Shown here piece by piece: positions 47,248 through 58,408 of a stretch of DNA of 64,000 nt (position 1 is its first letter; each line of letters starts with the position of its first letter). The notes under the pieces are model-generated. The model saw nothing but the letters and a program-made list of their open reading frames with translations, had not been told where the DNA came from and did no database searches. This stretch comes from Calendula officinalis. Lineage: Eukaryota > Streptophyta > Magnoliopsida > Asterales > Asteraceae. The stretch spans positions 20,493,058 to 20,557,057 of the forward strand of contig OY970822.1 of assembly GCA_963853835.1 (NCBI GenBank), read 5' to 3'. Position numbers and translations under genes: made by a program.

Positions 47248-48822
47248 TGTTGGAAAAAGTTGTGATAATATGATTTTTCACCAACTTTGGACCTATATAA
47301 TTATATATATATATATGTGTTATATATAGTTATTGGTTGGTAGCTTTGTGTTCTCCTTCGTGAGAGCTACGCAACGGTATATAGCGTGTCCAAAGTCGAG
47401 TTGTGGTGAATGAGATATCGACTCTCAAAGTAGGGTGTTTGATACAAGAAATCTTGGAAGTGGAGGAAGTGGGAGAGTATCCCACATTGGAAAATCATCA
47501 AACCATTTGTTGGTTTATAAGGTTGGAAGTAGTATGGAAGATTAAATCCATATACATGGGTTTTACCCGCACGCCTACGCGGGGGGGGGGGGGGGGGGGG
47601 GGTGCAAATAATTTGGACTGAGTTGCCGAAAGGGCTTGAACTCGTGTACGCCCGAGCGACCTGCGGACACGAATGCAGCTCCGAAATTCCGGGCTTGTGC
47701 GGGTCAATTTTTGCACCTCATCGACACTGCAGTTGTCTCGTACTGACCTCCTCAGTACTGATTTTTTCATACTGACCACCTCAGTACTGAACCGATCAAT
47801 ACCGACCTCCTCGCACTGAGTGTTCGACGTGTACTGAGCTGCAGTCTAATACTGACCTGCACAGTAGCAGTCTGATACTGACATGCGCAGCTGCAGTCTG
47901 ATACTGACCTGCACAGCTGCAGGCTGATACTGACCTGCAGCGCTGACTTCTGATACTGAGTTCTCAGACTGAGTTCCTGGACTGAGTTGCCGAAATGGCT
48001 TGAACTCGTGTACGCCCGAGCGACCTGCGGACACGAATGCAGCTCCGAAATTCCGGGCTTGTGCGGGTCAATTTTTGCACCTCATCGACACTGCATTTGT
48101 CTCGTACTGACCTCCTCAGTACTGATTTTTTCATACTGACCACCTCAATACTGAACCGATCAATACCGACCTCCTCGCACTGAGTGTTCGACGTGTACTG
48201 AACTGCAGTCTAATACTGACCTGCGCAGTAGCAGTCTGATACTGACCTGCGGAGTTGCAGTCTGATACTGACCTGCACAGCTGCAGTCTGATACTGACCT
48301 GCGCAGCTGCAGGCTGACCTGCAGCGCTGACTTCTGATACTGAGTTCTCGGACTGAGTTTCTGGACTGACCAGAAGGACTGAGCAGAACAGTTACGAAAA
48401 TTCTGCAATTTGTGCAGATTACTATTTTGATTTCTTGTTTAATGATAATGAATGCACTTAATGTTTTGAGTAAACATTAGTCTTCATTTTACACTATAAA
48501 AGGAGACCTTGGGTCTCATTTGTAGACATACCTTCACCCAGTTCTCTTCTAAATCACAATTTTCTCTCCTTAGTAAACACTCTTAACTTCGGTTAGTGTT
48601 CTGGCTTGGTTTTTATTCGGTAGTGTAAAACTACTCGGTTGTTTTACCCTGCGAAATAGATAACGAATCTATTTTAAGGGGATCGTGAATTTCACGAGAC
48701 TCAACCAAAACCTTGTACTTGTTTGTTCTATTTTTATTTTGTTTCAATCTTTGTAAACGTTTTCGTCAATTTCCCTTATTGTATCGTATTTTATTCAATG
48801 AAAATTGGTATTAACTCCTACA
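47248..48822 (+). repeat. 3' LTR of the nested Copia, with internal duplication
   Basis: 1575 bp. It is 366 bp longer than the 5' LTR. AGTTGCCGAA begins at 47621 and again at 47985, showing a tandem duplication with a 364-bp period that includes the TACTGACC array. A run of about 20 G lies at 47582-47602, where the 5' LTR has shorter G runs broken by T. Confidence 0.88.
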
Positions 48823-48974
48823 GAAATTTCATTTTTTTGGCTTAGTAATCGTAATAAAAGGTTTAGTTTTAAATGGGTAGAGTGGTTAATTTTACCTTGT
48901 AATGTTTGAATTGTTGTTTTTCTAGCCTTGTGCTTTTATGTTTAATGAAAGATGTTTAAAAAAAAAAAAAAAAA
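48823..48974 (+). pseudogene. LINE ORF2 3' end, 3' UTR and poly(A)
   Basis: Read after the Copia target site, the ORF2 frame continues EISFFWLSNRNKRFSFKW and ends at TGA 48907-48909. That is the usual C-terminal tail of plant L1 reverse transcriptases. A 3' UTR of about 50 bases leads to the A17 tail. Confidence 0.85.
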
Positions 48975-48986
48975 CTACGAGTCACA

Positions 48987-49691
48987 CTCGTCAATTAATT
49001 AAGGTTCACATTTTTTGTCGTCGAAATGTTAAATAAACATCTTTTTGTCATGTTTGTTGCATATTTAACGAACGGATTGACTTTTATTAAATTCTATTTT
49101 TCATTAGGGAAAATTGAATTTTAAAGTAATTTATTAGGTTTGTTTTTACCAATTTGAGTAGTATGTTACTATATTAGTCTTTTCTTTTATTCGGGTATTA
49201 CAATAAATTGTTCAATTAAGGTAATATTAACCAGAAAAAAAAAACTATATTATCAATATTTAACAAGTTAAAACTGTAATATAGACCATGACAGTAGTTT
49301 ACAAAAATGTATTTAACTTGTAATCAAGACTAAAATTCTTATTGAAATTTTATATATATTAGTGTTCCAAATTTCTTATTAAAATTCATTCTATATTCAC
49401 CTTAATAAAAATATTATGAAAATTTTTACAAGCTATTATAATTTATTAGGGATTATGTATATGTATTAAATTTTACATTAATGCATGTGAAATAGATGTA
49501 ATGTAATTATGTAAACAACAAATATTGTAATTTTGTTGACTTTAATACTTTAAAATGTCATTAAACATTTAAATATGAATTAAAATGTATATTAACTTTT
49601 GTATTTCATTTATAATATTTTCAAATTTAAAAATTTCACTATTTTATACAATTTGTATTTAAAATTATTTTATATTTAATACAATCTTATA
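48987..49691. other. AT-rich intergenic DNA, no gene recognised
   Basis: Strongly AT-rich with no ORF or repeat recognised. Confidence 0.5.
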
Positions 49692-49984
49692 CTTCCTCCG
49701 ATTCAAAATAAGTGCTACACTTTCCTAATATGAGTGATTCAAAATAAATGTTACACTTTCCTTATTTATTAAACTTTTGTATATAAAATTACCATTTAAT
49801 TTCTACTTAACTTTATTAAACCTCTTTAATTATTCTCTTCTTTCTCTTTCTTCAATAAAGTCAAGATTATAGTGGGACCCTCTTCACTAATTATCATCTT
49901 TAATCTATCATAGTTTCTATTACAATATTTTACATCAAAAAATATAAAAGTAAAAGTGTAGCACTTATTTTGAATCGGAGGAAA
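49692..49984. mobile_element. Stowaway MITE
   Basis: Ends CTTCCTCCGATTCAAAATAA and CACTTATTTTGAATCGGAGG are inverted repeats with TA at both sides. A second partial copy of the left terminus (GATTCAAAATAAATGTTACA) lies at 49737, a small internal duplication. Confidence 0.85.
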
Positions 49985-50464
49985 TATACACCAGTGATGA
50001 AATATGAGTGGAAATGTGGAATGAGAAATAAAGGGGTGATAAGATAATAATAAAAGTTTAATAGTATACGGTGACGGAGAAAACAGAGGAGGAAATGCAA
50101 TCTGGGGCACGTGACTTTGGGTGGTGTGTTGTGAGCCTGAGCTCCTCACATGACCATGGTATGTCTGCCACATATTCACTCATACATAAATATGTATACT
50201 TGTTGGATACCCCATATAATTGTATTATGTAATTATATTTTATGTTGACCAAAAAAATAACGATTGATGGTGGTGCGTCTAAACTAAACAAATGATCGAG
50301 TTTGGAGCGATTAATTGGTGGGCGGTGGTGGCGGCAGTGATGGACTGATGGTTGCTGGTGGTGGCTAGTGGTCGCAGATAGTAGTAGTGATGGTGGATGG
50401 CATTGGTGGTAATTTCAACTTTTTAAAGTTTAAGAAAATCGATAAAGATAACTATAATCAAGTA

Positions 50465-50560
50465 ATAAATATATGATCTAGTAACTTAGTCGGTTAAGTT
50501 ATTATATTAGTAGCGCAAGGTTACGAGTTCAATTCAGACATAATGCATATTTTTTATTAA
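50465..50560 (+). repeat. Possible tRNA-derived SINE head
   Basis: TAACTTAGTCGGTTAAG resembles a polymerase III A box, and GGTTACGAGTTCAATTC about 30 bases later resembles a B box (GGTTCGANTCC). No poly(A) end or target duplication was confirmed. Confidence 0.3.
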
Positions 50561-50949
50561 CAAAAAATTGTAAAAATAATATTTGTATTGGTTCGATATG
50601 AACCTTTCCCTAGTCATTGTAAATGTTGACCAAAAAATGGATCGAAAGCATAATAAGGACCGGTTTAGAGCTTATGCTCATATAATATTTATATTAATAG
50701 ATAGAGAATCAAAATCGGCATTCTCTCTCATCCTTTCAAGGGAGAATACCAACTCCAGTAAACCCAACTACCATGTTTTTATTTCTTTTGCTTTTATGAA
50801 GTAAAATATTATGGTTAATATTTGATATTCATTTTGAAAACCAGCTAGAGGATTTCATTTAACATGATGATTAATAATACATGTAATTTAATAATATAAA
50901 AAAGTTAACAGAACTCATATGATAACACCAAGTCATATTATTAGTAATA

Positions 50950-51030
50950 GTACTATTATCGGGTAATTATCTAATGGTAAGTATGTTAAAAATAATTGTT
51001 AGAGTCGTAAGTTCAATCCCTTCCCTATGT
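50950..51030 (+). repeat. Second possible tRNA-derived SINE head
   Basis: TAATTATCTAATGGTAAG (A box-like) is followed at tRNA-like spacing by GAGTCGTAAGTTCAATCCC (B box-like). It looks like a decayed SINE or tRNA-related repeat. Its ends were not found. Confidence 0.3.
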
Positions 51031-51059
51031 AATTATATTTAACAGATAGTCAATGTAAG

Positions 51060-51651
51060 TGTCAGGATCGATTAACTATAGATTAGTCAATAAACACCTT
51101 TAGATCTAATTGATTATAGAAGTTGCAGCGGATCAACACTATATCAATATATTAAGAACAATGAACTGTAAATATTAAACGAAAATATTAAGAACACAGT
51201 TTCACAAAAAGCTTCAATGTATATTATCGAGTTAACAATACACACGTACGTTTACAATTCGTAAGGAACTATTTATAATAGTCCTTGAAGCTAAACTATT
51301 TACCCTAGTTATTCTAGGACTTGATTTACATTCAAACTATAAAGATATACATTGAATTACGTGCTATAACTATCTCTACGAAGATCTCGGACTTGATATA
51401 TTCCATATACGCTCATCAGTAGTATTCTGCAATCACCAGTAGTAAATAAGTAACATCAGTAGTAAGTCTGGTGACCAGTAATAAGTCCAGATTCATCGTC
51501 AGTAGTAACTACTATTGATCAGTAGTATCTTCAATAAGCATTGATCAGTAGTAACTAAGTTATAGTCTTCACCAGTATCAACTTCATCAGTAATATGTTT
51601 CTGCCCCATCAGTACTAAGTATGATCAGTACTAACTGCAACATCAGTATCA
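51060..51651 (-). repeat. 3' LTR of the minus-strand Copia
   Basis: On the minus strand it runs from TGATACTGATG to GATCCTGACA. It is rich in CAGTAGTA/TACTACTG motifs in its first 250 bases (51400-51650). It matches 61298-61889 with about five differences. Confidence 0.9.
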
Positions 51652-54487
51652 ATTTGTGTTTTTGATTTCTTTTGAGTGCTTTGTTCTTGATCAACAGTTT
51701 TTCTTTTCTTTGATTTCGGAGTTGAGGTATTACCAGTAGTTGATACACTACCAGCTTTGATTAATGTTGGACTGATTGGGATTAGGGCTTTAGATTTCTT
51801 TTCTTCTTTTTCTTCTTGTTCAACCAAATCCTTCTTCTTGGCAGCACGGTATTTTTCAATTATAGTCATCATCTTCATTCTGCCAAAGAATTTTGCACTA
51901 TGCCCTTTTGTTTTCAAATAATCAATCATGTTTGTCTTCTGTTCAAATACATCATCAGTTAGCTCACTTTTTGTTCTTTTGCATTCAGAAACTAATTCTT
52001 CAAGGCATTGTATATGTTCTTCTTCAACTTTTCTTAACCTCTTGAATTCTGCTTCTTGAGCTTCTATCTGAATGTCTTTAATTTGAGCAGGTATTTGAAC
52101 AGGAATTGCACTTTGAACCTTCTTTTTATTTTCCTCAAGTGCTTGATACATCTCCACTTTCTCCAAAAATTTCCTATGTTTTATTCTCCACCTAGATTGC
52201 TTTTCTGATCTGACATGATTAATCTTGTTCACCATATAGTGACCTAGTGCTCTGTTGGGGTAGTCTTCATCCTAAACATCTTTACCCTTTCTAATATGAG
52301 CTGCAGGTGGAGGTGGAATATATTTCATATCAGGCACACCACTTATTATTATTGAAGGAGAAAATAACATAAGCTCATGTTGTTGAAGTATTTTTGGATG
52401 TATAGGAAGTGAGCACTCATCAACCTCAAACCAATTCACATTATCATCAATGTCAGGTATGATAAGTGGTTGATCAGGTGTAGGTGGTTTGGTGATGATT
52501 TCAAATCTTTCTCTTTCAATTAGCTCTGGTAACTTCAGATCTTCCTCTTCAGTAGTAACCAAAATAGTTACTACTGATACTTCAGGAGTTACTACTGATA
52601 GGGCATCAGTAGTATTTGGTGCAATTATTTCCTCTTCTTCATTTACTACTGCTATGATATCAGTAGTAGGAGTTACTACTGATACTTCTTTTTCAGCTTG
52701 TTCTTCCATGGGAGCAGTAGTAATTGGCTCATCATCAAAAACCATCTTTTCTTGGTCTTCATCAACAGTTGTTTCTTTTAGATTTAGGAGAGAAGATGCT
52801 GCTGCTGCAATTGATTCATCAATCATGTTTTAAATATTGTCCATCTCCCCCTTAGTGAGCTCAACTGGAGGAGCCTCACTATCATCAACCTTATTTTTCA
52901 ATCTTCTGATAATTTTAGTTTGTTGATGAAGCATGTGTTCATATAGCCTCCTTCTTTTGTTGATGGTATTGACATGTCTCTTCATAACTGCAATGGTTTT
53001 TCCCTGATTTGTTAGATACTTAAGGCAATCTTGTATAGTAGATTCAAGAGAATCCACTTTATCCGTCAATTGTTTGGTTTTAATACTGCCCTCACTCCAT
53101 CTAGCAAGATCATCGGGCTCACTAACAGGTACATTGGTTTGAAGGTTTTCCATCCTTTCCATCAATTCCACAGATCTGCCGTCATCACTTCTTGGTGATT
53201 CATTGGGTCTTTTAGACATTCTCTTCTTCCTAGAAGAAGCAGAGATGCCCCCCTTGTGGTTTCTTGGAACCGGGGTCCTTTAAGTAATTCCTCAAAAGAG
53301 TCATCACTTAAAGTTGCCGAGGTCTGGGTCTTAGTGATGTTTTCACTGTCCTGTGCACCCACCTTTGGGGCATCAGTAGTGAAAGCCCTCGCCTCATGTC
53401 CTCTCTCCTCCTTGGAGGACAACTCTTTGAGTCTGGGGTGTGACTCGATTTGTCCCCTGGTGTCCTTTAAAGAAGATTTCTTTCTTTTGTAAGTTGTGGA
53501 AATATTTTGGGTTTTGTTTGGCAGGTCTTCCACAGAGTGAAGAGTAGCACTCTGCAGATTAATGTCAAGTTCCTGGGACACATTCAGGACTTCTATGTTA
53601 GTGGGTGATTGAGTGACTATATGGGGTGGTGTTTGGGCTGTATTTGGGGGTGATGGAGTGGGTTGAGGTTCAATTTGGGTTGTATCTATTATTGAACCCT
53701 CTCCAATAAGTGTTTGATCTTTGATCATATTAGGAAACAGAGGGGTTTCCTTGCCCGAAAATTTAAATTGTTTTCTCATATTAGAGAAAACTTTCTTGTT
53801 CAACTCTGGAATGATAAAAATATTTTTGGGAGTTGACAAGTTTTGCAGTTCAATGTTTATGATATGTTGGAGAAATCTGGGATACATTAAAAATTTTGTA
53901 GAACTAAGATTTCCCAACATACCTTCAAAGATCATGTAAGAAAAATTAAATACTTGGTCTGTGCATAAACAGACAACAGCAGAGGCTATTGCCTTGTTAA
54001 ACTCATTCCAAGTACTTCTTTTTGGAGAAATACAATGCTGAATAGTATGTACAAGAAATTTCCATTGTGGGGAGAGAAGACCTTTTTGAAAAGTTACTAT
54101 GTTAAGCCTTCCCTCATAACCCATTTTGTTTAAAATTCCAGCAATGAATTCCTTAGGAAGAGTAACCATACCTGCATCATCGTGTAGTTGTAAATGGTGT
54201 CGAATTGATTGCTCAGTGATCGTGATCGTCTTTCCATCCACCGATGATTTTATCATATGTGCAGTTGCACCTTCTGTTCTTTCTGCATTGGTCCAAAAAT
54301 CCACCAAGTGCTGTTGATATGCCTTTGGTTTAACAGTTAGAGCAAACTTTATATACGAATTTTTCAAAAAATTTACTATTGGACGGAAATCCTTTGTTCC
54401 GTCTGGATTGTGTAGAAAGGCACACTTATTATGGAACTCTGAATATTTGAGATCGGTTTGAACATTGAGAGATTGTAGAGTTGCCAT
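51615..54487 (-). pseudogene. Third ORF of the Copia element (accessory protein), broken
   Basis: ORF 54487-53162 (441 residues) opens with a globular part of about 260 residues (LVDFWTNAERTEG, DGKTITITEQSIRHHLQL, LSPQWKFLVHTIQHCIS, FLMYPRFLQHIINIEL). I recall closely similar proteins annotated only as hypothetical in Asteraceae genomes. Next come Pro/Ser/Thr-rich and charged stretches, then coiled-coil-like and Lys-rich segments on 53219-52830, 52826-52272 and 52235-51615. These last three share one frame, interrupted by TAA at 52830-52832 and TAG at 52272-52274. A frameshift at a C6 run (53248-53253) separates them from the first part. Repaired, it would be about 950 residues, ending inside the LTR. 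KKRK near the C-terminus could be a nuclear signal. Its function is unknown. Confidence 0.7.
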
Positions 54488-55097
54488 TGTTGTTGATTTG
54501 AGAGAAAAACGTAAGAATTTTGTTACTGGTGCAAGGTTTTTGATCGAAAGCTAGGGTTTATCGAGAGGATTTAGCAAATCGAAGTAAAGATAATGCTAAA
54601 CTAATCGACTGCCGCCTTTTATATCTTTCGATTTGTCCTGTAAAAAGACTAAATTGCCCTTTGAATCATAACATAACGGTTATTTTCACGGGGGTTAGTT
54701 TGGTAATTGTGATTCTGAAAGACCAGTAGTAAATGAAATATCAGTAATAAAACGTCAGTAGTATCTACTAACATCAGTAGTGACTAAGGATTTTGACATC
54801 AGTAGTAACTAAAGACATCAGTAGTAACCACCAACACACAAGACCAGTAGTATACGTGAATACCAGTAGTACTGACTTACCAGTAGTATTTATGTAAACC
54901 TAATACACACCAGTAGTAATGTGAATACCAGTAGTACTGACTTACCAGTAGTATTTATGTAAACCTAATACACACCAGTAGTAATGAACTACCAGTAGTA
55001 TTTTGTGAACATGCCTACACTCAGTAATACAGATCTACCAGTAGTAAAACACTTACATAAATAAATAACATTTTACAACAAACCTTTACACATGATT
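54488..55097 (-). repeat. Spacer with CAGTAGTA repeats and a 65-bp tandem duplication
   Basis: Between pol and the third ORF, ACCAGTAGTA/ATCAGTAGTA occurs about fifteen times from 54720 to 55045. A 65-bp unit is duplicated almost exactly at 54856-54985. The part next to the third ORF (54488-54720) may hold its leader. Confidence 0.7.
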
Positions 55098-58000
55098 TTA
55101 AGTGAGACTGTAATTTATTAAAATCATTCCAATACTGCTAACCAAGAAGTTGAATCTTCCTACATCAAATGCTTTTGTAAAAAGATCTGCTAATTGATCA
55201 TCAGTATGAATTTTAACCACTTTGATTAATTTCTTTTCATTGCAATCTCCTATAAAATGAAATCTTATTTCAATGTGTTTGGTTTTAGAGTGTTTTACTG
55301 GATTATTCACAATACTAATAGCACTTTGATTATCAATAAAAATAGGAGTTTTAAGGATAGAGATACCAAAGTCTAGAAGCTGGTTTTGAATCCAGAGTAC
55401 TTGAGCACAACAAGCAGATGCAGCTACATATTCTGCTTCAGCAGTTGATGTTGATACATTTGTTTGCTTCTTACATTGCCATGACACCAGTCTTGATCCA
55501 AAGAATTGACATCCACCAGTAGTGGACTTTCTATCTTGACATTCACCTCCATAGTCACTATCTGTGTAGGCTATGAGTTCAAAGGGTGAATCATGTGGAT
55601 ACCATAGACCTAGTGATGGTTTGCCTTTCAAGTATCTGAATATTCTTTTGACAGCCTGCAAGTGTAATTCTTTAGGTCTTGCTTGATATCTTGCACACAC
55701 ACAAACACTATACATAATGTCAGGTCTTGATGCAGTTAAGTACATCAAAGATCCTATCATTGATCTATATAAGTGTTCATCTACATCCTCCCCCTCAACA
55801 TCAGGATGTAGGTGTTTGTGTGTTTCCATTGGTGTGCTTGCACTCTTGCAGTCTTTCAAATCAAATTTCTCCAAGATGTCTTTAACATATTTTGATTGGT
55901 TTATCAAAATACCATCTGTCCTTTGACTGACTTGGAGTCCAAGGAAGAAGTTCATTGGACCCATAGAACTCATCTTGAATTTAATCTGCATCAGTTCTTC
56001 AAATTCTTTGCATAATAAATCATTGGTTGAACCAAATATGATATCATCTACATAGATTTGTACCAGTAGAATATCATCTTTGACTTTCTTTGTAAACAAG
56101 GTTTTGTCAATGGCTCCTCTTTTAAAGTTGTTCTTCAATAGATATGATGATAATGTGTCATACCATGCTCTTGGTGCCTGATGTAGGCCATACAGAGCTT
56201 TATCCAGTTTGAACACATAATCACCATGTTTTGGATCTTCAAAACCTGGAGGTTGGCAGACATACACCTCTTCTTCAATCTTCTCATATAGGAATGCACT
56301 CTTTATATCCATTTGATAGACTTTGAACTTTTTGAATGAAGCATATGCTAGGAATATTCTTATTGCTTCAATTCTAGCAACATGAGCATATACTTCATCA
56401 TAGTCTATTCCTTCTTCTTGAGTGTATCCTTGGGCTACAAGTCTGGCTTTGTTCTTGATCACTATACCTCTTTCATCTTTCTTGTTTCTAAAGATCCATC
56501 TTGTTCCAATGGCTCTTTTTCCTTTGGGTAGAGGTACAAGTGTCCAGACAGCTTGTAACTTGAATTGAAGGAGTTCTTCTTGCATTGCCTCAATCCAGTT
56601 TGAGTCCTTCATTGCTTGTTGGATCTTTTTTGGTTCATCCTGAGACAAAAAACATTCAAACATACATTCATTAGCAATTAAACTTATGTTACAAATGTTT
56701 GCAGTTAAACTTTTATTTAATTTGCTTCTTGTTTGTAGTGGTGAGTTAACATAACTTAGAACAAGGTCTAATGGATGGTTCTTCTGAGTCCTTGTAGTTG
56801 TAGCTTTATCAACTACTAGTTGATTTTCAAGATTGGACTCATTTGTCTCAGGCAGTTGTTCATCTGGTGATTCTTCATTGTCATTGATGTTTGGTTCATC
56901 ACCATCTTGGTCTGAATTACTACTGCTATTATCTTCATTGAGATCAGTAGTATTGTTGTTATTACTGAAATCAGTAGTATCTTGAGAATCTAGGTTATTC
57001 CTGGGACCAGTAGTATTTTGAGTACTATTACTGGTACCAGTAGTATTTGAATTACTACTGTCCTCATTCTCAGAGTTACTACTGGTTCCAGAAATTGAGT
57101 TATTACTGTCCTCAGTATTAACTGTGGGAGCAGTATCAACTACTATGTATCTCATTATTTCTTGACCAGTATTAACAGATGATGTTCCTTCCTTTTGATT
57201 GTGACAAGTTGAATCACCTGCATTTAAATCTATGTTAGAATTAAAGGATTTGGTTAGATTGTCTATGTTAAATAGCCAATCTGGACCATTTCCTTGTTCA
57301 TTAGGAACATTTTCATTAAAGGATACATTGATGCTTTCTTCAATTATCCTTAATCTCTTGTTGAATACTCTGTATGATTTGCTTTGAGTAGAGTATCCTA
57401 CAAAGATTCCATCATCAGGTTTGCAGTCAAATTTACCAATTTGTTCTCTTGTAATCAGAATAGTACAAGGACAACCAAATGATTTTAAAAAACTTATAGA
57501 AGGTTTTCTTTTATTAAACAGTTCATATGGTGTTTTAAAATGTGGCTTTACTATTAATACTCTGTTCTGAACATAACAGGCAGTATTAACAGCTTCAGCC
57601 CAAAATGTGATTGGTAACTTTGAATCTGCTAGCATTGATCTTGCTGCTTCTATGATGGTTCTATTTCTCCTTTCAGCTACACCATTTTGTTGTGGAGTTC
57701 TGGGTGAGCTGTATTGCCTGTCAATACCTTTAAGATCACAAAAGTTAATTAAGTTAGCATTTTTAAATTCTGTGCCATTATCACATCTTATGGTTTTAAC
57801 TTTTTGATCAGATGTATTTTCCAGTTTTACAATTAAGTTCTTTATGAGTTCACTTGTTTCATCCTTTGTCCTGAGAAAGAAAACCCATGTATATCTGGAA
57901 AAGTCATCAGTAATAACAAGACAATATTGTTTCTTTCCAATACTCATTACATTTGTAGGTCCAAATAGGTCCATATGTAAGAGTTGTAAAGGAACAGAAA

Positions 58001-58382
58001 TAGAATTCACAGATTTGGACTTATGAGAAGTTTTGTGTTGTTTACCTTTTAGGCATGCAACACAATGATGATCACACATGAATTGTTTTTGAGGTAGTCC
58101 AATAACCAAATTTCTTTTCACTAAATTGTTCATGTTTTTGAAATTAGTGTGACACATCCTTCTATGCCATAGTTCTGATTCAGTGGTGTTTGCCTTGGAT
58201 ATAAAACAGTTGACCCCATTTGAAGAAATGAGTTCTCCCCCTATATCTAGGCAATACACATTGTTTCTCCTTGGAGTTCTTAAAACAACATATTTTTCAT
58301 CTAAAATAAAGTCAGGAGAAAGAATGATGCACTCAAAGTCTGTGAAAAGAATTTTGTTCTTTTTATCACAAACTTGAGACAC
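55098..58382 (-). CDS. Copia polyprotein: integrase, reverse transcriptase, RNase H
   Basis: This open frame of 1094 residues copies the element RNA and inserts the DNA. In order: GAG-pre-integrase and zinc-binding HHCC (WHRRMCH near 70, CDHHCVACLKGKQHKTSH); integrase core with D (MDLFGP near 136), D (RCDNGTEF near 200) and E (NGVAERRNRT near 237); reverse transcriptase with WIFRNKKDERG, YQMDIKSAFLYEK and the catalytic YVDD near 775; RNase H with AYTDSDYGG near 935, STAEAEYVAAS and FIDNQSAISI. Between integrase and RT lies a long Asn/Ser/Thr-rich linker containing TTG repeats encoded by ACTACTGGT. The true start lies upstream: the protease part is in another frame, split by a shift at the A5 run 58413-58417. 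It ends in LINYSLT. Confidence 0.9.
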   Translation of the reverse strand: MSQVCDKKNKILFTDFECIILSPDFILDEKYVVLRTPRRNNVYCLDIGGELISSNGVNCFISKANTTESELWHRRMCHTNFKNMNNLVKRNLVIGLPQKQFMCDHHCVACLKGKQHKTSHKSKSVNSISVPLQLLHMDLFGPTNVMSIGKKQYCLVITDDFSRYTWVFFLRTKDETSELIKNLIVKLENTSDQKVKTIRCDNGTEFKNANLINFCDLKGIDRQYSSPRTPQQNGVAERRNRTIIEAARSMLADSKLPITFWAEAVNTACYVQNRVLIVKPHFKTPYELFNKRKPSISFLKSFGCPCTILITREQIGKFDCKPDDGIFVGYSTQSKSYRVFNKRLRIIEESINVSFNENVPNEQGNGPDWLFNIDNLTKSFNSNIDLNAGDSTCHNQKEGTSSVNTGQEIMRYIVVDTAPTVNTEDSNNSISGTSSNSENEDSSNSNTTGTSNSTQNTTGPRNNLDSQDTTDFSNNNNTTDLNEDNSSSNSDQDGDEPNINDNEESPDEQLPETNESNLENQLVVDKATTTRTQKNHPLDLVLSYVNSPLQTRSKLNKSLTANICNISLIANECMFECFLSQDEPKKIQQAMKDSNWIEAMQEELLQFKLQAVWTLVPLPKGKRAIGTRWIFRNKKDERGIVIKNKARLVAQGYTQEEGIDYDEVYAHVARIEAIRIFLAYASFKKFKVYQMDIKSAFLYEKIEEEVYVCQPPGFEDPKHGDYVFKLDKALYGLHQAPRAWYDTLSSYLLKNNFKRGAIDKTLFTKKVKDDILLVQIYVDDIIFGSTNDLLCKEFEELMQIKFKMSSMGPMNFFLGLQVSQRTDGILINQSKYVKDILEKFDLKDCKSASTPMETHKHLHPDVEGEDVDEHLYRSMIGSLMYLTASRPDIMYSVCVCARYQARPKELHLQAVKRIFRYLKGKPSLGLWYPHDSPFELIAYTDSDYGGECQDRKSTTGGCQFFGSRLVSWQCKKQTNVSTSTAEAEYVAASACCAQVLWIQNQLLDFGISILKTPIFIDNQSAISIVNNPVKHSKTKHIEIRFHFIGDCNEKKLIKVVKIHTDDQLADLFTKAFDVGRFNFLVSSIGMILINYSLT

Positions 58383-58408
58383 ACTGACTAGATTGTATTT
58401 TAGTTCAG

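Larger units (their letters stand above)
35107..48822 (+). mobile_element. Non-autonomous Copia LTR retrotransposon, itself interrupted
   Basis: LTRs at 35107-36315 and 47248-48822 start TGTTGGAAAAAG and end CTCCTACA. A 5-bp duplication GAAAT flanks the element (35102-35106 and 48823-48827). The internal region has a broken gag-protease and a small remnant of the pol C-terminus, but no integrase or reverse transcriptase, so the element depended on another Copia. A Gypsy-like element (39407-47105) later inserted. Without it the Copia is about 6.0 kb. The usual tRNA-Met primer site is not next to the 5' LTR. Confidence 0.9.
29822..48974 (+). mobile_element. Full-length L1-type LINE, interrupted by nested LTR elements
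   Basis: A non-LTR retrotransposon with ORF1 (29974-31545), ORF2 (31542 onward) and a 17-base poly(A) tail (48958-48974). A 12-14 bp target duplication, CTACGAGTCACA at minimum, lies at 29810-29821 and 48975-48986. A Copia element (35107-48822) split ORF2; taking it out restores the reading frame across the junction. The LINE's own length is about 5.4 kb, so it is not 5'-truncated as most LINE copies are. Several stops and frameshifts make it dead. Confidence 0.92.

Noticed and set aside
51615..54487. Third ORF as a viral envelope gene
   Set aside because: No signal peptide, transmembrane segment or cysteine pattern of an envelope protein was seen; it is long, charged and coiled-coil-like. 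Left as unknown function.
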